A stretch of DNA of 64,000 bases from positions 1,302,001 through 1,366,000 of the forward strand of contig NZ_LR134002.1 of NCBI RefSeq assembly GCF_900635155.1. Direction: 5' to 3'. Position numbers and translations under genes: made by a program. Every line of letters starts with the position of its first letter. Within the stretch, counting starts at the first letter, position 1. Shown piece by piece: positions 54,294 to 63,758 of this stretch. This DNA is from Streptococcus sanguinis (GTDB taxonomy: Bacteria > Bacillota > Bacilli > Lactobacillales > Streptococcaceae). The notes beneath the pieces were generated by a model. That model was not told where the DNA came from. It ran no database searches and was given only the letters and a program-made list of their open reading frames with translations.

Positions 54294-55055
54294 ATGAAAA
54301 AGTTTAGGTTTGGCACTTGGCTTGTCCTGTCAGCCGGCTCTTTGTTGTTACTTTCACAGGCTCTTCCTGCAGAAAATGTTGCTGCTAATCAGAAGAACCA
54401 GATTAAGATCCAGCTGCTCAACCATAGCGATGAAACAGCTATCGGCACTCTGGAGTTGAATGGAGAGTATCAGCTAAAGCTTGGGAAAAAGGATAAGTAC
54501 GGTCGGGCTACTGCTGCTCATGTTCAAATGCAGGAGCAACACAAAGCCAAAAAGAAAAAGGAGACCAAGGTCACATACAATCCAATCGGTTGGCACAATT
54601 ACAAATTTTACTACGGAAATGGAGATGATCGGGCTTGGCTCATGAATCGCGCTCACCTGATTGGCTTTACTTTCAGCGGCCTCAATAACGAAGGGAAAAA
54701 CCTCGTTCCGATGACCGCTTGGCTCAACTCTGGCAGTTTTCAAGGACTGGATGATAATAACCCAGATAGCATGATCTATTATGAACATCGCTTGGAGCGC
54801 TGGTTAGAGGAAAATCCTGATTATTGGCTGGATTATAAGGTTACTCCGATTTATACGGACAATGAGCTTCTTCCTCGCAAGATTGAGCTCCAGTATGTCG
54901 GATTAGACTCAGAAGGCAATATTGTCAGCATTCAGCTAGGGGGCAAGGAAACAATTGATGAAGACGGAATGTCTCATGTCATCCTGGACAATGTCTCTCC
55001 AAATGCAGAGATTGACTACCAAACAGGCACTGCTGTCAATACCATGATTGAGTAG
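54294..55055 (+). CDS. Secreted DNA/RNA non-specific endonuclease
   Basis: 253 residues. A signal peptide spans about 1-30. The beta-beta-alpha-metal nuclease core has NRAHL with the general-base His at residue 121 and the metal-binding Asn region NLVPMTAWLN (136-145). Most relatives have DRGH or NRGH; the Ala before His is a variation to note. No cell-wall anchor is present, so it should be released or membrane-retained. Roles include extracellular-trap and biofilm DNA degradation, or nucleic-acid scavenging. It is distinct in size and motif from competence nuclease EndA as I know it. Confidence 0.85.
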   Translation: MKKFRFGTWLVLSAGSLLLLSQALPAENVAANQKNQIKIQLLNHSDETAIGTLELNGEYQLKLGKKDKYGRATAAHVQMQEQHKAKKKKETKVTYNPIGWHNYKFYYGNGDDRAWLMNRAHLIGFTFSGLNNEGKNLVPMTAWLNSGSFQGLDDNNPDSMIYYEHRLERWLEENPDYWLDYKVTPIYTDNELLPRKIELQYVGLDSEGNIVSIQLGGKETIDEDGMSHVILDNVSPNAEIDYQTGTAVNTMIE

Positions 55056-55074
55056 AGTTACAGATAAAAACATA

Positions 55075-55112
55075 AAAACAGACCATCCTTACTATGATGA
55101 TCTGTTTTTTTT
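55075..55112. terminator. Terminator between the nuclease and DUF3307 genes
   Basis: AAAACAGACCATC (55075-55087) pairs with GATGATCTGTTTT (55096-55108) with one G-T pair and is followed by eight T residues; it sits between convergent genes. Confidence 0.82.
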
Positions 55113-55120
55113 ATTTATTT

Positions 55121-55858
55121 TTACCAATACAGGCAGCCGTAAACCAGCAAGACTGCAATCATACTGAAAAGCGAGCCAATCAGGTAGTATTCAGCAAAGG
55201 ACTGGCTTTCTGAAATCTTATTATAGCGGGCGATAGACTTAGCCGTAAAAACTAGCCCAATGGCAGTAAACTGCCCGAAAATAAGGGAAAGTCCCATAAT
55301 CATGCGCTCTAAAATCCCAATCATAGCACCAGCCCCCGCAATAGTCTCTCCACTGTCTTCCCCTGCCTGATACTTGCTGAAGAAGAGTTTAAAGAGGATA
55401 TTAATCGGCTTACCAGTAAGGGCGAAGAAAAAGAGAGCCTGTAGCATGAGGTAGCGCTCAGACAGCCAATTAGGCGCTGGAATTTGCTGCTGTTCTAAGA
55501 GAAAATAAAGAGCAAAAATGCTAATCAGATGCAAGACCTGATCCAGTATAAAGGCTGACTTTTGAGCATGATGGCGGACAATCGATGAATTCAACCTATT
55601 CTTCAAGAAGTCAATAAGCGCATGACTGAGCCAGACCAAGGCGAAATATAGCAGATAATTAGGTAAGATGAGCCCCAAAAGCAACAAGGGCAAGAGAACA
55701 ATTCCCAAGTGGAGAATTAAGAAATTCATCCGCCGGCTTTTGAGGTCGGCCATTTTCTGACTTTGAAGCTGAAAATCTGCTAGCACATGAGCCAGCAAAG
55801 TCAATACGAGAATCGGATTTTGCATAAAAAATTCTGAAAATCCCATAAAATTTGTCAT
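55121..55858 (-). CDS. DUF3307-family membrane protein
   Basis: 245 residues with about seven hydrophobic segments. The N-terminal LLAHVLADFQLQSQKMADLKS is the DUF3307 hallmark, followed by HLGIVLLPLLLLGL and WLSHALIDFLKNRL. Function is unknown. It overlaps satD by four bases (ATGA), so the two are coupled; DUF3307 with SatD is a recurring streptococcal pair. Confidence 0.82.
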   Translation of the reverse strand: MTNFMGFSEFFMQNPILVLTLLAHVLADFQLQSQKMADLKSRRMNFLILHLGIVLLPLLLLGLILPNYLLYFALVWLSHALIDFLKNRLNSSIVRHHAQKSAFILDQVLHLISIFALYFLLEQQQIPAPNWLSERYLMLQALFFFALTGKPINILFKLFFSKYQAGEDSGETIAGAGAMIGILERMIMGLSLIFGQFTAIGLVFTAKSIARYNKISESQSFAEYYLIGSLFSMIAVLLVYGCLYW

Positions 55859-56520
55859 TCTTCAGCCTCCTTTGCTGCCTGTAGAATCATTCTCATAGCT
55901 AAACGGCGATTTCTCAGATAGATCTTCAGACCAGACGACTTGAGCCGCTTACTAAGCGCACTGGGACTAATCTGTAACAGCTCTGCTATTTCTCCATGAG
56001 AAAAATTCTCGTCATAGATATATTCCATAAGCATCCGCTCCAGAACCTCTCTCTGACTGGTGTTCCACTTGCTCTGGATAAATGAAGTAGCTGCCAGCAC
56101 CGTATTGACCGCCTGACTGATCTCTTTATCTCCCAAGGATACAGCTATACGGCTGCTGCCGTAGTCGTTCTTCTCATGAATAACATCAATGGCCGCACGT
56201 GCCCTCCAGTAGGCCGGTCCGTCCGCACCAATACTCTGCTCCCGATTGATATCCGTCACAATCTCCCCCAGGCCAAGCCCGAAGCGAATCGGATGAGGAA
56301 AACCCAAGGCAATCTGATCAAGGAGCTGCATGATCTCTGGATTAGGCCGCAGCAAAGCCTGAAACTCATCTCCAGTCGTTACCGTGAAAGGTGACACCAG
56401 ATAATCCTGATAATCCTGATTTAGCACTGCCATCATGTCCTGCAGGTCCTTCTGAGCCTGCTTACGATTTTTCAGCTGTTTGGATTCTATTAAGTCTCCA
56501 ATAAGAGCAATATAAAGCAT
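55855..56520 (-). CDS. SatD-family protein with C-terminal HTH
   Basis: 221 residues. An N-terminal region begins MLYIALIGDLIESKQLKNRK and contains VTTGDEFQALL; the C-terminal HTH is FSHGEIAELLQISPSALSKRLKSSGLKIY. The family is named from the S. mutans sat locus and is treated as a possible regulator. It has a near-consensus promoter with three spaced repeats upstream. The HTH makes autoregulation through those repeats a natural hypothesis. Confidence 0.8.
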   Translation of the reverse strand: MLYIALIGDLIESKQLKNRKQAQKDLQDMMAVLNQDYQDYLVSPFTVTTGDEFQALLRPNPEIMQLLDQIALGFPHPIRFGLGLGEIVTDINREQSIGADGPAYWRARAAIDVIHEKNDYGSSRIAVSLGDKEISQAVNTVLAATSFIQSKWNTSQREVLERMLMEYIYDENFSHGEIAELLQISPSALSKRLKSSGLKIYLRNRRLAMRMILQAAKEAEE

Positions 56521-56540
56521 AGCAAACCTCCTTTAAGTCC

Positions 56541-56613
56541 ATTATAAAGGAAAATTTTGAAAATGTCTATTTAAACGGAAATTTTTTATAATATCTATTG
56601 TAAAGGAAATTTT
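56541..56613 (-). promoter_or_regulatory. satD promoter with three 28-bp-spaced iterons
   Basis: On the minus strand TAGACA (56569-56564), 17 bases and TATAAT (56546-56541). Three direct repeats of the type TNTAAAGGAAATTTT (plus-strand reading) lie at 56543-56558, 56570-56585 and 56598-56613. The GG cores are at 56549, 56577 and 56605, exactly 28 bp apart. The first covers the -10 and spacer, the second lies just upstream of the -35. Confidence 0.68.
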
Positions 56614-56929
56614 ATTTTTTCTTTTTAGGTGCTGGTAAGGCAGGGTAGACAGCTTCAATCAGATTACAGAGAATGGCAGCATCTTCTACTTCTTTTATAT
56701 GAAGCATCGGCTTTGCACTTGGATAAGGGGACTCATAAACCGGATTTTCAAAAAAATCCAGAGCTGGCTGGACTGGCTTGAGCAGCAAGCGATTGTCATA
56801 AATCCCGCCGAATAAGCGACCTCGATAATAAAGCAAATACTCTCCCATCATTTTGCGAAAGCTAATTTCTTGGCCTAAGCCCTGCAGCTGCTTCAGAATA
56901 AAATCCAAATATTCTTGACTAGATGCCAT
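56612..56929 (-). CDS. TfoX N-terminal-domain (Sxy-like) protein
   Basis: 105 residues. The TfoX_N signature is clear: DFILKQLQGLGQEISFRKMMGEYLLYYRGRLFGGIYDNRLLLK and a late YEMPYPGAKPML-like segment (YESPYPSAKPML). The C-terminal TfoX domain is absent, as in many Firmicutes homologues, whose role is unknown; gammaproteobacterial Sxy/TfoX controls competence, which should not be assumed here. RBS GGAGGTG before the ATG; stop lies inside the iteron region. Confidence 0.82.
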   Translation of the reverse strand: MASSQEYLDFILKQLQGLGQEISFRKMMGEYLLYYRGRLFGGIYDNRLLLKPVQPALDFFENPVYESPYPSAKPMLHIKEVEDAAILCNLIEAVYPALPAPKKKK

Positions 56930-57037
56930 CGAAACACCTCCATGAATTGATACTTTATTATACCAAAAATGAATGAAGATTTCCTAACTAAGAGATCAAC
57001 TCATCTCCTTCCATCCTTAGTCTGTCTATCCACAAGT

Positions 57038-57078
57038 AAGCAAAAAAGCTAGACCTTACAAGTCTAACTTTTTTGCTT
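57038..57078 (-). terminator. EgtU-EgtV operon terminator
   Basis: A 17-bp stem: AAGCAAAAAAGCTAGAC (57038-57054) pairs with 57062-57078 with one mismatch. It overlaps the stop codon of the permease/binding-protein gene. Confidence 0.78.
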
Positions 57079-58597
57079 ATTTTTTTAAAAGTCCTTCCTT
57101 GACCAGATAATCACGCGCGACGTCTTCTGCTTTTTTGCCTTCAATGCCAACTTGATAATTCATCTGGCTCATCTGACTTTCCGTAATTTTGCCAGCCAGC
57201 TTATTGAGAATACCTTCCAACTCAGGGTGTTTTTCTAGCAATTCAGCCTTCAGGAGAGGGGCACCTTGATAAGGAGGGAAAAGGTGCTTATCGTCTTCTA
57301 AAACTTGTAAATCATAACGCGCAAGTTCTGCGTCAGTCGAATAGGCATCCGTGATTTGAATATCACCCGACTGAATAGCTTGGTAGCGAAGGGCTGGCTC
57401 CATGGTCGCTACATTAAGATTAAGGCCATATAGAGATTGCAAACCCTTGTTCCCATCTTCACGATCGTTAAACTCTAGGGTAAAACCCGCTTTGAGCTTA
57501 TCCTGAACCGTCTTAAGGTCAGAGATGGTTTTAAGATTGTATTCTTTGGCGATACTCTTAGGTACTGCGATAGCATAGGTATTTTGATAAGCCATCTGAT
57601 TGAGCAAGACTAGATTGTCCTGTTTTTTGATTCCATCACGTGCTGCTTCAAAAACTTCTTCAGCATCATTGCTGACCTTTGGAGCAGGCTGCAAGAGAGT
57701 TCCAGTAATCGTACCGGTAAACTCAGGATAAATATCAATATCACCTTTTTTTAGAGCTTGATAAAGGAAGTCAGTCTTCCCAAAATTAGGTTTGACTGTC
57801 ACAGTCATATCCGTATTTTCCTCAATGAGAAGTTTATACATATTCATGAGAATTTCTGGTTCTGGACCCAATTTCCCAGCAATAACCAGATGATCCTTCT
57901 CCTGCTTGGGAAGCAGACTCGGTGTGTAAGACGCGCCGAGGCCGAGGATTAAGACCGCAAAAGCTGTAAATACCGTCCGAAGCTTAGCCTTTTCCATCCA
58001 TTTAAGAAGACTGTTGAAAAGAATAGCCAAAACTGCAGATGAAATAGCTCCAATCAAGATCAGGCTGGCATTGCGACGGTCAATTCCTAGAAGGATAAAG
58101 GAACCTAGTCCACCAGCTCCGACAAGGGCCGCTAAAGTTGCTGTCCCGATAATCATAACCGTTGCTGTCCGGATTCCAGAAACGATGACGGGCATAGCTA
58201 GAGGCAGTTCAAACTTTTTAAGTCGCTCCCACTTGGTCATCCCAAAGGCGATTCCAGCTTCTTCTAAACTAGGATCAATCCCATTCAAAGCCGTGACAGT
58301 ATTTTCTAAAATCGGGAAAATAGCGTAAATCACCAGAGCAGTCAGTGCCGGCAGTGTACCAATCCCCATAAGAGGGATAAAGAGTCCCAACAAGGCCATT
58401 GAAGGAATGGTTTGAAAGATTCCTGCAATTTGCAGCACCCAATTGGCTGCCTTTTTGTGACTATGAAGATAGATAGCGAGCGGAATGGTCAGGAAGATGG
58501 CCACTAGTAAGGTCAGAAGAGATAGCTGGAGATGTTGCCCTAAGGCTGCCAACCATTCGCCAAAGCGCTCCTGAAAGGTAGAAAACAAATTAGCCAT
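57077..58597 (-). CDS. egtU: ABC transporter permease/substrate-binding fusion (EgtU-type, OpuB-like)
   Basis: 506 residues from the ATG at 58597 ([15 protein letters not shown]), with GGAGGTG upstream; a TTG at 58612 overlaps the RBS and is rejected. Residues about 1-215 are an OpuAB/ProW-type permease (EAA loop [29 protein letters not shown]) and about 230-506 a fused OpuAC-type binding domain ([20 protein letters not shown]). It closely resembles my recollection of the pneumococcal protein shown to bind ergothioneine (EgtU), including [12 protein letters not shown] and [19 protein letters not shown]. Glycine betaine or choline are the alternative substrates. Confidence 0.78.
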   Translation of the reverse strand: MANLFSTFQERFGEWLAALGQHLQLSLLTLLVAIFLTIPLAIYLHSHKKAANWVLQIAGIFQTIPSMALLGLFIPLMGIGTLPALTALVIYAIFPILENTVTALNGIDPSLEEAGIAFGMTKWERLKKFELPLAMPVIVSGIRTATVMIIGTATLAALVGAGGLGSFILLGIDRRNASLILIGAISSAVLAILFNSLLKWMEKAKLRTVFTAFAVLILGLGASYTPSLLPKQEKDHLVIAGKLGPEPEILMNMYKLLIEENTDMTVTVKPNFGKTDFLYQALKKGDIDIYPEFTGTITGTLLQPAPKVSNDAEEVFEAARDGIKKQDNLVLLNQMAYQNTYAIAVPKSIAKEYNLKTISDLKTVQDKLKAGFTLEFNDREDGNKGLQSLYGLNLNVATMEPALRYQAIQSGDIQITDAYSTDAELARYDLQVLEDDKHLFPPYQGAPLLKAELLEKHPELEGILNKLAGKITESQMSQMNYQVGIEGKKAEDVARDYLVKEGLLKK

Positions 58598-59318
58598 GTT
58601 GAACACCTCCAAATAAATCTGCTACGAAGCTGGTCGCAGGTGCAGATAGGATTTCCTCAGGTGTCGCCACTTGACGAATCTCCCCGTCCTGCAAAACAGC
58701 AATCCGATTCCCCAACTTTAAAGCCTCGTCCGTATCATGGGTCACAAAGATTGTCGTCATCCCAAACTGGTCATGGATACTCTTGGTCAAGCTCTGCAAT
58801 TGCTTACGCGAGATGGCATCAAGAGCAGAAAAAGGCTCATCCATCAGCAGAATTTTGGGTTGGGCGATAATGGCACGGACAATGCCCACCCGTTGCTGCT
58901 CACCACCTGACAGCTCACTCGGCATACGCTGAGCATAGTCTTCTGCAGGCAAGCCTACTAGGTCCAGCAATTCATCGATCTTCCGCTGAATCTCTGCCTT
59001 GCTCCATCCTTTCATTTCAGGAATGAGAGCAATATTTTCAGCCACAGTTAGATTTGGAAAGAGGGCAATCGCTTGTAAGACATAGCCTGTAGAAAGACGT
59101 AGCTCACGCTCATCATAGTCCTTAATTCGCTTGCCATCCATATAGATATTTCCATCTGTTGGCTCTAAAAGACGGTTAATCATCTTGAGCATGGTCGTCT
59201 TACCGGACCCAGAAGGACCCACTAAAACCATAAATTCACCATCCTCAATCTGTAAGTTGACATCTCTCAAGACATCCTTTTCTGTATAGCGTAGCGCTAC
59301 ATTTTTATATTCAATCAT
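58590..59318 (-). CDS. egtV: ABC transporter ATPase (EgtV/OpuA-like)
   Basis: 242 residues: Walker [10 protein letters not shown], signature [10 protein letters not shown], Walker [17 protein letters not shown] and H-loop VTHDTDEAL. The C-terminal CBS domains of longer glycine-betaine ATPases are absent. It overlaps egtU by eight bases, forming the transporter with it. The ergothioneine assignment depends on the partner. Confidence 0.8.
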   Translation of the reverse strand: MIEYKNVALRYTEKDVLRDVNLQIEDGEFMVLVGPSGSGKTTMLKMINRLLEPTDGNIYMDGKRIKDYDERELRLSTGYVLQAIALFPNLTVAENIALIPEMKGWSKAEIQRKIDELLDLVGLPAEDYAQRMPSELSGGEQQRVGIVRAIIAQPKILLMDEPFSALDAISRKQLQSLTKSIHDQFGMTTIFVTHDTDEALKLGNRIAVLQDGEIRQVATPEEILSAPATSFVADLFGGVQHG

Positions 59319-59332
59319 TCTTTGTCCTCAAT

Positions 59333-59437
59333 TTAAAACTTCCCTCGGTTGGTCAAGTCTTCTACCTTAGGCATGACTTCTTTATTGTCCCAATGCTCTA
59401 CAATCAATCCATTATCATCCAAAACGAACGGTTCCAT
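59333..59437 (-). pseudogene. C-terminal remnant of a SnoaL-like (NTF2-fold) protein
   Basis: The minus strand encodes 34 codons beginning MEPFVLDDNGLIVEHWD and ending GKF with TAA. The D-x-N-G-x-I-V-E-H-W-D segment is the conserved C-terminal strand of SnoaL-like/NTF2-fold proteins, whose full length is about 120-140 residues. No upstream part of the fold is readable in any frame between 59440 and 59530, so the gene is truncated. It lies between the egtV start and the terminator of the Sua5-like gene. Confidence 0.65.
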
Positions 59438-59530
59438 TGTAACACTTGTGATTTCAACTATCAAGAATTTTGTTCTATTTAGAAATAATTTTAAACTGGG
59501 TAAAGAATTTAAAATTAAAGTTTCAAACTA

Positions 59531-59572
59531 AAAAACCCAGTGTAAAGAGGAAATCCTCTCCCACACTGAGCT
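59531..59572 (-). terminator. Terminator of the Sua5/YciO-like gene
   Basis: An interrupted stem CCCAGTGT...ACACTGAG enclosing AGAGGA/TCCTCT; on the minus strand it ends in CTGGGTTTTTTAG, ten bases past the stop codon. Confidence 0.72.
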
Positions 59573-59582
59573 TCTTTTTATC

Positions 59583-60362
59583 TTAGTAATATTCACCCTG
59601 ACGGTAATCCCATGAGTTGAAAGTATCGGACAGGTGCATCATGATTTTGTCAATGTCTAAGCCTTTGCGGATGACCACTGGTGCTGGTGAGATGGAACGT
59701 TGCCCACCTTGTTCTGGAATCAGTTTTCCATCCTTGTCAACCATAGAGACCATAACACCTTGCTCGTAGCGAGTTTCAATGGTCTTGTCTGGCTGGATAG
59801 AGGCTACATAGTCATCTGCTTCAATGACTAGGTCAACAGCATTTTCGATGCGCTCGCCAATTCCTTCGACCTTGCCGCGGTTTCCTTTACCAGATGGGTT
59901 GGCTGAGGATGCATAGACCATCTTTCCTTCTTCCCAAAGCTTAGCTGCCAGCTGCTCGCCCGCCTTACCAAACTTAATAACAAAACAGCTAGTGCCACGA
60001 ACATCTGTCATCAGCTCTTCCCGACCGTCACCATAAGCTTTGAGCTTTTCAAAAGCTTCTGGCTTCCATGGAAGGATACAGCCCAAGAGGATATCTTCAT
60101 CCCAATGCTTTTGATAAAAAGCTTCAATTTCCGGATTTAGCTGAGCTAAAGCACGGAGCTCATCCATACTGCCACAGAGGACAACACCTGGCTTATTACG
60201 GTTACGAGCCTTAGCTTCGAACTTACGCTCCAAGCCAGCTTTATCGCTGGTCATGATGATGTAACCCACCTTGGTCGGGCAAACGATACAGCCGCCATCG
60301 CCTTTTAGGATGTCATAACCTTCTTGTGAAAGCTGTCCGTTCCATTGAATGTGTTTTGTCAT
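59583..60362 (-). CDS. Sua5/YciO/YrdC-family protein
   Basis: 259 residues. The YrdC fold is recognisable from GGCIVCPTKVGYIIMTS, the basic motif KARNRNKPGVVL (K-x-R-x(2-3)-K-P) and VYASSANPSGKGNRGK (S-x-N-x-S-G). Sua5 enzymes make threonylcarbamoyl-AMP for tRNA t6A. This protein lacks the C-terminal Sua5 domain and is closer to stand-alone YciO/YwlC relatives, so an orthologue of the t6A enzyme elsewhere in the genome is possible. RBS AGGAAGA before the ATG. Confidence 0.78.
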   Translation of the reverse strand: MTKHIQWNGQLSQEGYDILKGDGGCIVCPTKVGYIIMTSDKAGLERKFEAKARNRNKPGVVLCGSMDELRALAQLNPEIEAFYQKHWDEDILLGCILPWKPEAFEKLKAYGDGREELMTDVRGTSCFVIKFGKAGEQLAAKLWEEGKMVYASSANPSGKGNRGKVEGIGERIENAVDLVIEADDYVASIQPDKTIETRYEQGVMVSMVDKDGKLIPEQGGQRSISPAPVVIRKGLDIDKIMMHLSDTFNSWDYRQGEYY

Positions 60363-60461
60363 AAGTTTCTTCCTTTTCTATTAAATTAAGATTTATTTTA
60401 CCATATATTTTTATCGGAGACAAGGTTTTTTCAGAATTTTCTCAATATAGCAAAAATAAGG

Positions 60462-61052
60462 TTACTGCCAATAAGATGGACGATTTTTTTCATATTCTGT
60501 AATCAAATCCTCGTACTGCAGCGTAATGCCGATGTCATCCAGACCGTTGAGGAGCTTGTGCTTCCATTCTCCATCAATGTCAAAGGAGAATTCTCCCACC
60601 GGTGAAAAAATCTTCTGCTGCTTCAAATCCACAGTCACTTCATCCGTTGGATTTAGATTCGCCAAGGCTTGCCGAACTTCCAGTGGCTGGACGATTGGTA
60701 GCATACCGTTGTTAAGCTCGTTGTTGTAGTGAATGTCTCCAAAAGATCCGGCAATGACTACCTTGAAGCCATAGTCAGCCAAGGCCCAGGCAGCGTGCTC
60801 CCGAGAGGAACCAGCCCCGAAATTATCCCCTGTAATCAGAATAGTCGCCTTGCGGTACTCTGGTCTATTAAAAACGAAATCAGGATCTTCGGTGTACTGA
60901 TTGTCCAGATAGCGCCATGCGTACATGAGGTACTTGCCAAAACCTTTTTTATCAATCAACTTGAGAAACTGCTTGGGCAAAATTTGGTCCGTATCGATAT
61001 TATCGTTCATGAGGGGAACCGTTGTCCCCGTGTAGATTGTAAATTTTTCCAT
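60462..61052 (-). CDS. leuD: 3-isopropylmalate dehydratase small subunit
   Basis: 196 residues. It carries the swivel-domain marks of Leu[17 protein letters not shown] at about 17-32, [17 protein letters not shown], and NNGMLPI. With LeuC it isomerises 2-isopropylmalate to 3-isopropylmalate. It follows leuC by nine bases and closes the operon. No strong terminator is visible in the 99 bases downstream. Confidence 0.95.
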   Translation of the reverse strand: MEKFTIYTGTTVPLMNDNIDTDQILPKQFLKLIDKKGFGKYLMYAWRYLDNQYTEDPDFVFNRPEYRKATILITGDNFGAGSSREHAAWALADYGFKVVIAGSFGDIHYNNELNNGMLPIVQPLEVRQALANLNPTDEVTVDLKQQKIFSPVGEFSFDIDGEWKHKLLNGLDDIGITLQYEDLITEYEKNRPSYWQ

Positions 61053-61061
61053 AAACCTTCC

Positions 61062-62444
61062 TTACTGGACCTCCGGTAGCTGGCGGACGTCTACAAATCG
61101 CCCGGCAATGGCTGCTGCTGCTGCCATGGCAGGACTGCAAAGATGGGTCTTAGCTCCAAATCCCTGCCGATCCTCAAAGTTCCGATTGCTGGTCGAGGCA
61201 CAGTGGACTCCGTCTGGCACCTTATCTGGATTCATCCCCAGGCACATGGAGCAGCCAGGATCGCGCCACTCAAAACCTGCATCCATGAAAATTTTATCCA
61301 GTCCCATCTTTTCAGCAGCCCGCTTGACCGGACGAGAGCCTGGTACGACGATAGCTGTCAGATTGGGAGCGATATGTTTGCCATCAACAAACTTAGCTGC
61401 CAGCTGCAAGTCACTAAGCCTGGCATTGGTGCAGGAGCCTATAAAGATATAACCTAGGTCAATATCTTCTGCTTTCTTACCCGGTGAGAGGTCCATGTAA
61501 TTGTAGGCCCGCTCATCGTTCATGTCACGTATTTCTGGGAAAGCCGCGCCGAACTCAACTCCCATAGAAGGATTGGTTCCCCAAGTCACCATAGGTGCCA
61601 GCTCGGAGACATCAATCTCAATGACCTTATCATAGACAGCATCAGGATCACTTACTAGAGTCTTCCAATCAGCGACCGCTGCCTCAAAATCCTTGGGAGC
61701 GCCCGGCCGTCCTTTAACATAATCATAAGTCTTCTGATCGGGGTTCATAATGCCCATCTTAGAGCCAAACTCTATGGACATATTGCAGATGGTCATGCGC
61801 TCTTCCATGGTCAGATGGTCAATCGCATCCCCAGCATACTCGACCACATGACCGACACCTGCAGCCACACCATATCGGGCAATCAGAGCGAGGATAAAGT
61901 CCTTAGAATAGACACCTTTAGGTGGCACTCCGGTAAATTTTACCAGCATTTTCTTAGGCTTGACCTGCCAAATGGTCTGCGTGGCAAAGACGTGCTCCAC
62001 CTCCGAAGTACCGATTCCAAAAGCAATAGCTCCAAAGGCTCCGTGAGTGGCCGTGTGACTGTCACCGCAGACGATAAATTTGCCTGGCTGAGTCTTGCCC
62101 GTTTCGGGTCCAACCATATGAACAATTCCCTGCAGTTCCGATCCGTGAGCCGCATGCTCGATGCCAAAATCCTTAACATTCTCAGAAAGTTTATCAATCT
62201 GAGCCTTGGAAATCACATCCCGGATATCATAGATATTAACCGTAGGAACATTATGGTCAAAGGTCCCAAAGGTCAAATCCGGCCGTCTAACTTTGCGCCC
62301 TGCATCTCGAAGACCTTGAAAAGCCTGAGGGCTGGTTACTTCATGAATATAATGCTGATCCACATACATCAGCTGGGGCTGGCCTTCTTCACCAGTTATC
62401 AGATGCCTTTCCCACAGCTTATCAAAAATCGATTTTCCAGCCAT
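61062..62444 (-). CDS. leuC: 3-isopropylmalate dehydratase large subunit
   Basis: 460 residues, aconitase family. The [4Fe-4S] cysteines are in [13 protein letters not shown] and in [13 protein letters not shown]; substrate and cluster loops [16 protein letters not shown] and [12 protein letters not shown] are present. It dimerises with LeuD. It is one base downstream of the DUF1294 gene. Confidence 0.96.
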   Translation of the reverse strand: MAGKSIFDKLWERHLITGEEGQPQLMYVDQHYIHEVTSPQAFQGLRDAGRKVRRPDLTFGTFDHNVPTVNIYDIRDVISKAQIDKLSENVKDFGIEHAAHGSELQGIVHMVGPETGKTQPGKFIVCGDSHTATHGAFGAIAFGIGTSEVEHVFATQTIWQVKPKKMLVKFTGVPPKGVYSKDFILALIARYGVAAGVGHVVEYAGDAIDHLTMEERMTICNMSIEFGSKMGIMNPDQKTYDYVKGRPGAPKDFEAAVADWKTLVSDPDAVYDKVIEIDVSELAPMVTWGTNPSMGVEFGAAFPEIRDMNDERAYNYMDLSPGKKAEDIDLGYIFIGSCTNARLSDLQLAAKFVDGKHIAPNLTAIVVPGSRPVKRAAEKMGLDKIFMDAGFEWRDPGCSMCLGMNPDKVPDGVHCASTSNRNFEDRQGFGAKTHLCSPAMAAAAAIAGRFVDVRQLPEVQ

Positions 62445-62445
62445 A

Positions 62446-62712
62446 CTAGCTTCTCCATATGTAATACAAAATTCCGATTTCCACTATTATTCCGCAAATC
62501 CAAACCAACCAGAAATACCATTTTCTGGTCTTGTGGTGAAAGAGACGACCGCCTAATAGAGCGCCCAAACCTCCGGCTGCCAGAGCTGACAGTAGCAAAG
62601 TCTTCTCGGGAATGCGGTAGTGATTTTTCTTAGCCTTTCGCTTATCCCAGCCATAAAGCAGGAAGACGCTAAGGTTCCATAGCAGGCAAATACCCGTTAA
62701 TATCCATTTCAT
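62446..62712 (-). CDS. DUF1294-family small membrane protein in the leu operon
   Basis: 88 residues with three to four hydrophobic helices. [22 protein letters not shown] and [23 protein letters not shown] are the DUF1294 signature. The gene overlaps leuB by four bases and is one base from leuC, so it is fully embedded in the leucine operon. No function is established; the position does not prove a role in leucine synthesis. Confidence 0.82.
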   Translation of the reverse strand: MKWILTGICLLWNLSVFLLYGWDKRKAKKNHYRIPEKTLLLSALAAGGLGALLGGRLFHHKTRKWYFWLVWICGIIVEIGILYYIWRS

Positions 62713-63752
62713 AAGTTATTAATAATTGCCTCCGTCATTTGAGCTGTTGTCGCCTGACCGCCAAGATCTCGGGTAAAAATCCCTTGAGCTAAAGTCTTTT
62801 CAACCGCTGCTTCAATCGCCTCTGCAGCCTCAAGCTCTGCAAAACTATCCCGCAGCATCATGGCTACAGAAAGTATCATGCTGATAGGATTGGCAATACC
62901 CTGCCCTGCAATATCTGGAGCCGAACCATGGATAGGCTCGTAAAGACTTGGCCCAGCAGCCGAATGACTGGCCGATGGCATAACTCCCAGCGTCCCTGAC
63001 AAGACACTGGACTCGTCTGAGAGAATATCCCCGAAGAGATTTTCTGTTACTACAACGTCAAACTTAGCAGGATTAGTAATCATGAGCATCGCAGCGCTAT
63101 CAACAAGCTGGTGCTCTAAGGTCACATCTGGATAATCCTTGGACACTTCATCTGCCACTCTGCGCCAGAGTTTGGATGTTGCTAGTACATTTTGCTTGTC
63201 GATACTGGTCACACGCTTTCTACGTCCACGCGCAATATCAAAGGTCTTACGGACAATTCGATCCACCTCTTCATAGCTGTAGTCGTTGATATCCCGCGCA
63301 GATTTATCCTCCAAAATATGCTCACCAAAGTAAATCCCACCAGTGAGCTCGCGCACGACCACGAAGTCCACACCAGCAATACGCTCTGCCTTCAAAGGCG
63401 ACAAATGCTTAAGAGCATCAAAAATCTTAACTGGGCGGATATTGGCATAGAGTTCAAGCTCCTTGCGCAGAGCCAGCAAACCTTGCTCCGGCCGAATTGG
63501 TGCATCATCATACTGGGGGCTGCCGATAGCTGCTAGGAGAATAGCATCCGCCTCCTTGGCCGCTTCTAGAGTAGACTGAGGCAGAGGATGACCTTCCGCA
63601 TCAATACCAGCACCCCCAAAAGTTTTCTCTGTGACATGATAGGTAAAAGCAAACTTGTCCGCAACAGCAGCTAGCACTTGGAGACCGGCTTCCATGATTT
63701 CTGGGCCTATACCGTCACCCGCCAGAGCTACAATTTCTTTTGTCATAGTCAC
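62709..63752 (-). CDS. leuB: 3-isopropylmalate dehydrogenase
   Basis: 347 residues. It has ALAGDGIGPEIMEAGLQVL at the N-terminus, the substrate loop RELTGGIYFGEH, the catalytic Lys/Asp segments and YEPIHGSAPDIAGQGIANP. It oxidises and decarboxylates 3-isopropylmalate with NAD to 2-oxoisocaproate. It follows leuA by six bases. Confidence 0.96.
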   Translation of the reverse strand: MTMTKEIVALAGDGIGPEIMEAGLQVLAAVADKFAFTYHVTEKTFGGAGIDAEGHPLPQSTLEAAKEADAILLAAIGSPQYDDAPIRPEQGLLALRKELELYANIRPVKIFDALKHLSPLKAERIAGVDFVVVRELTGGIYFGEHILEDKSARDINDYSYEEVDRIVRKTFDIARGRRKRVTSIDKQNVLATSKLWRRVADEVSKDYPDVTLEHQLVDSAAMLMITNPAKFDVVVTENLFGDILSDESSVLSGTLGVMPSASHSAAGPSLYEPIHGSAPDIAGQGIANPISMILSVAMMLRDSFAELEAAEAIEAAVEKTLAQGIFTRDLGGQATTAQMTEAIINNL

Positions 63753-63758
63753 TTCCTT

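Noticed and set aside
61815..62633. A 272-codon plus-strand ORF antisense to leuC and the DUF1294 gene
   Set aside because: Overlaps two well-supported genes and has no RBS or family resemblance.
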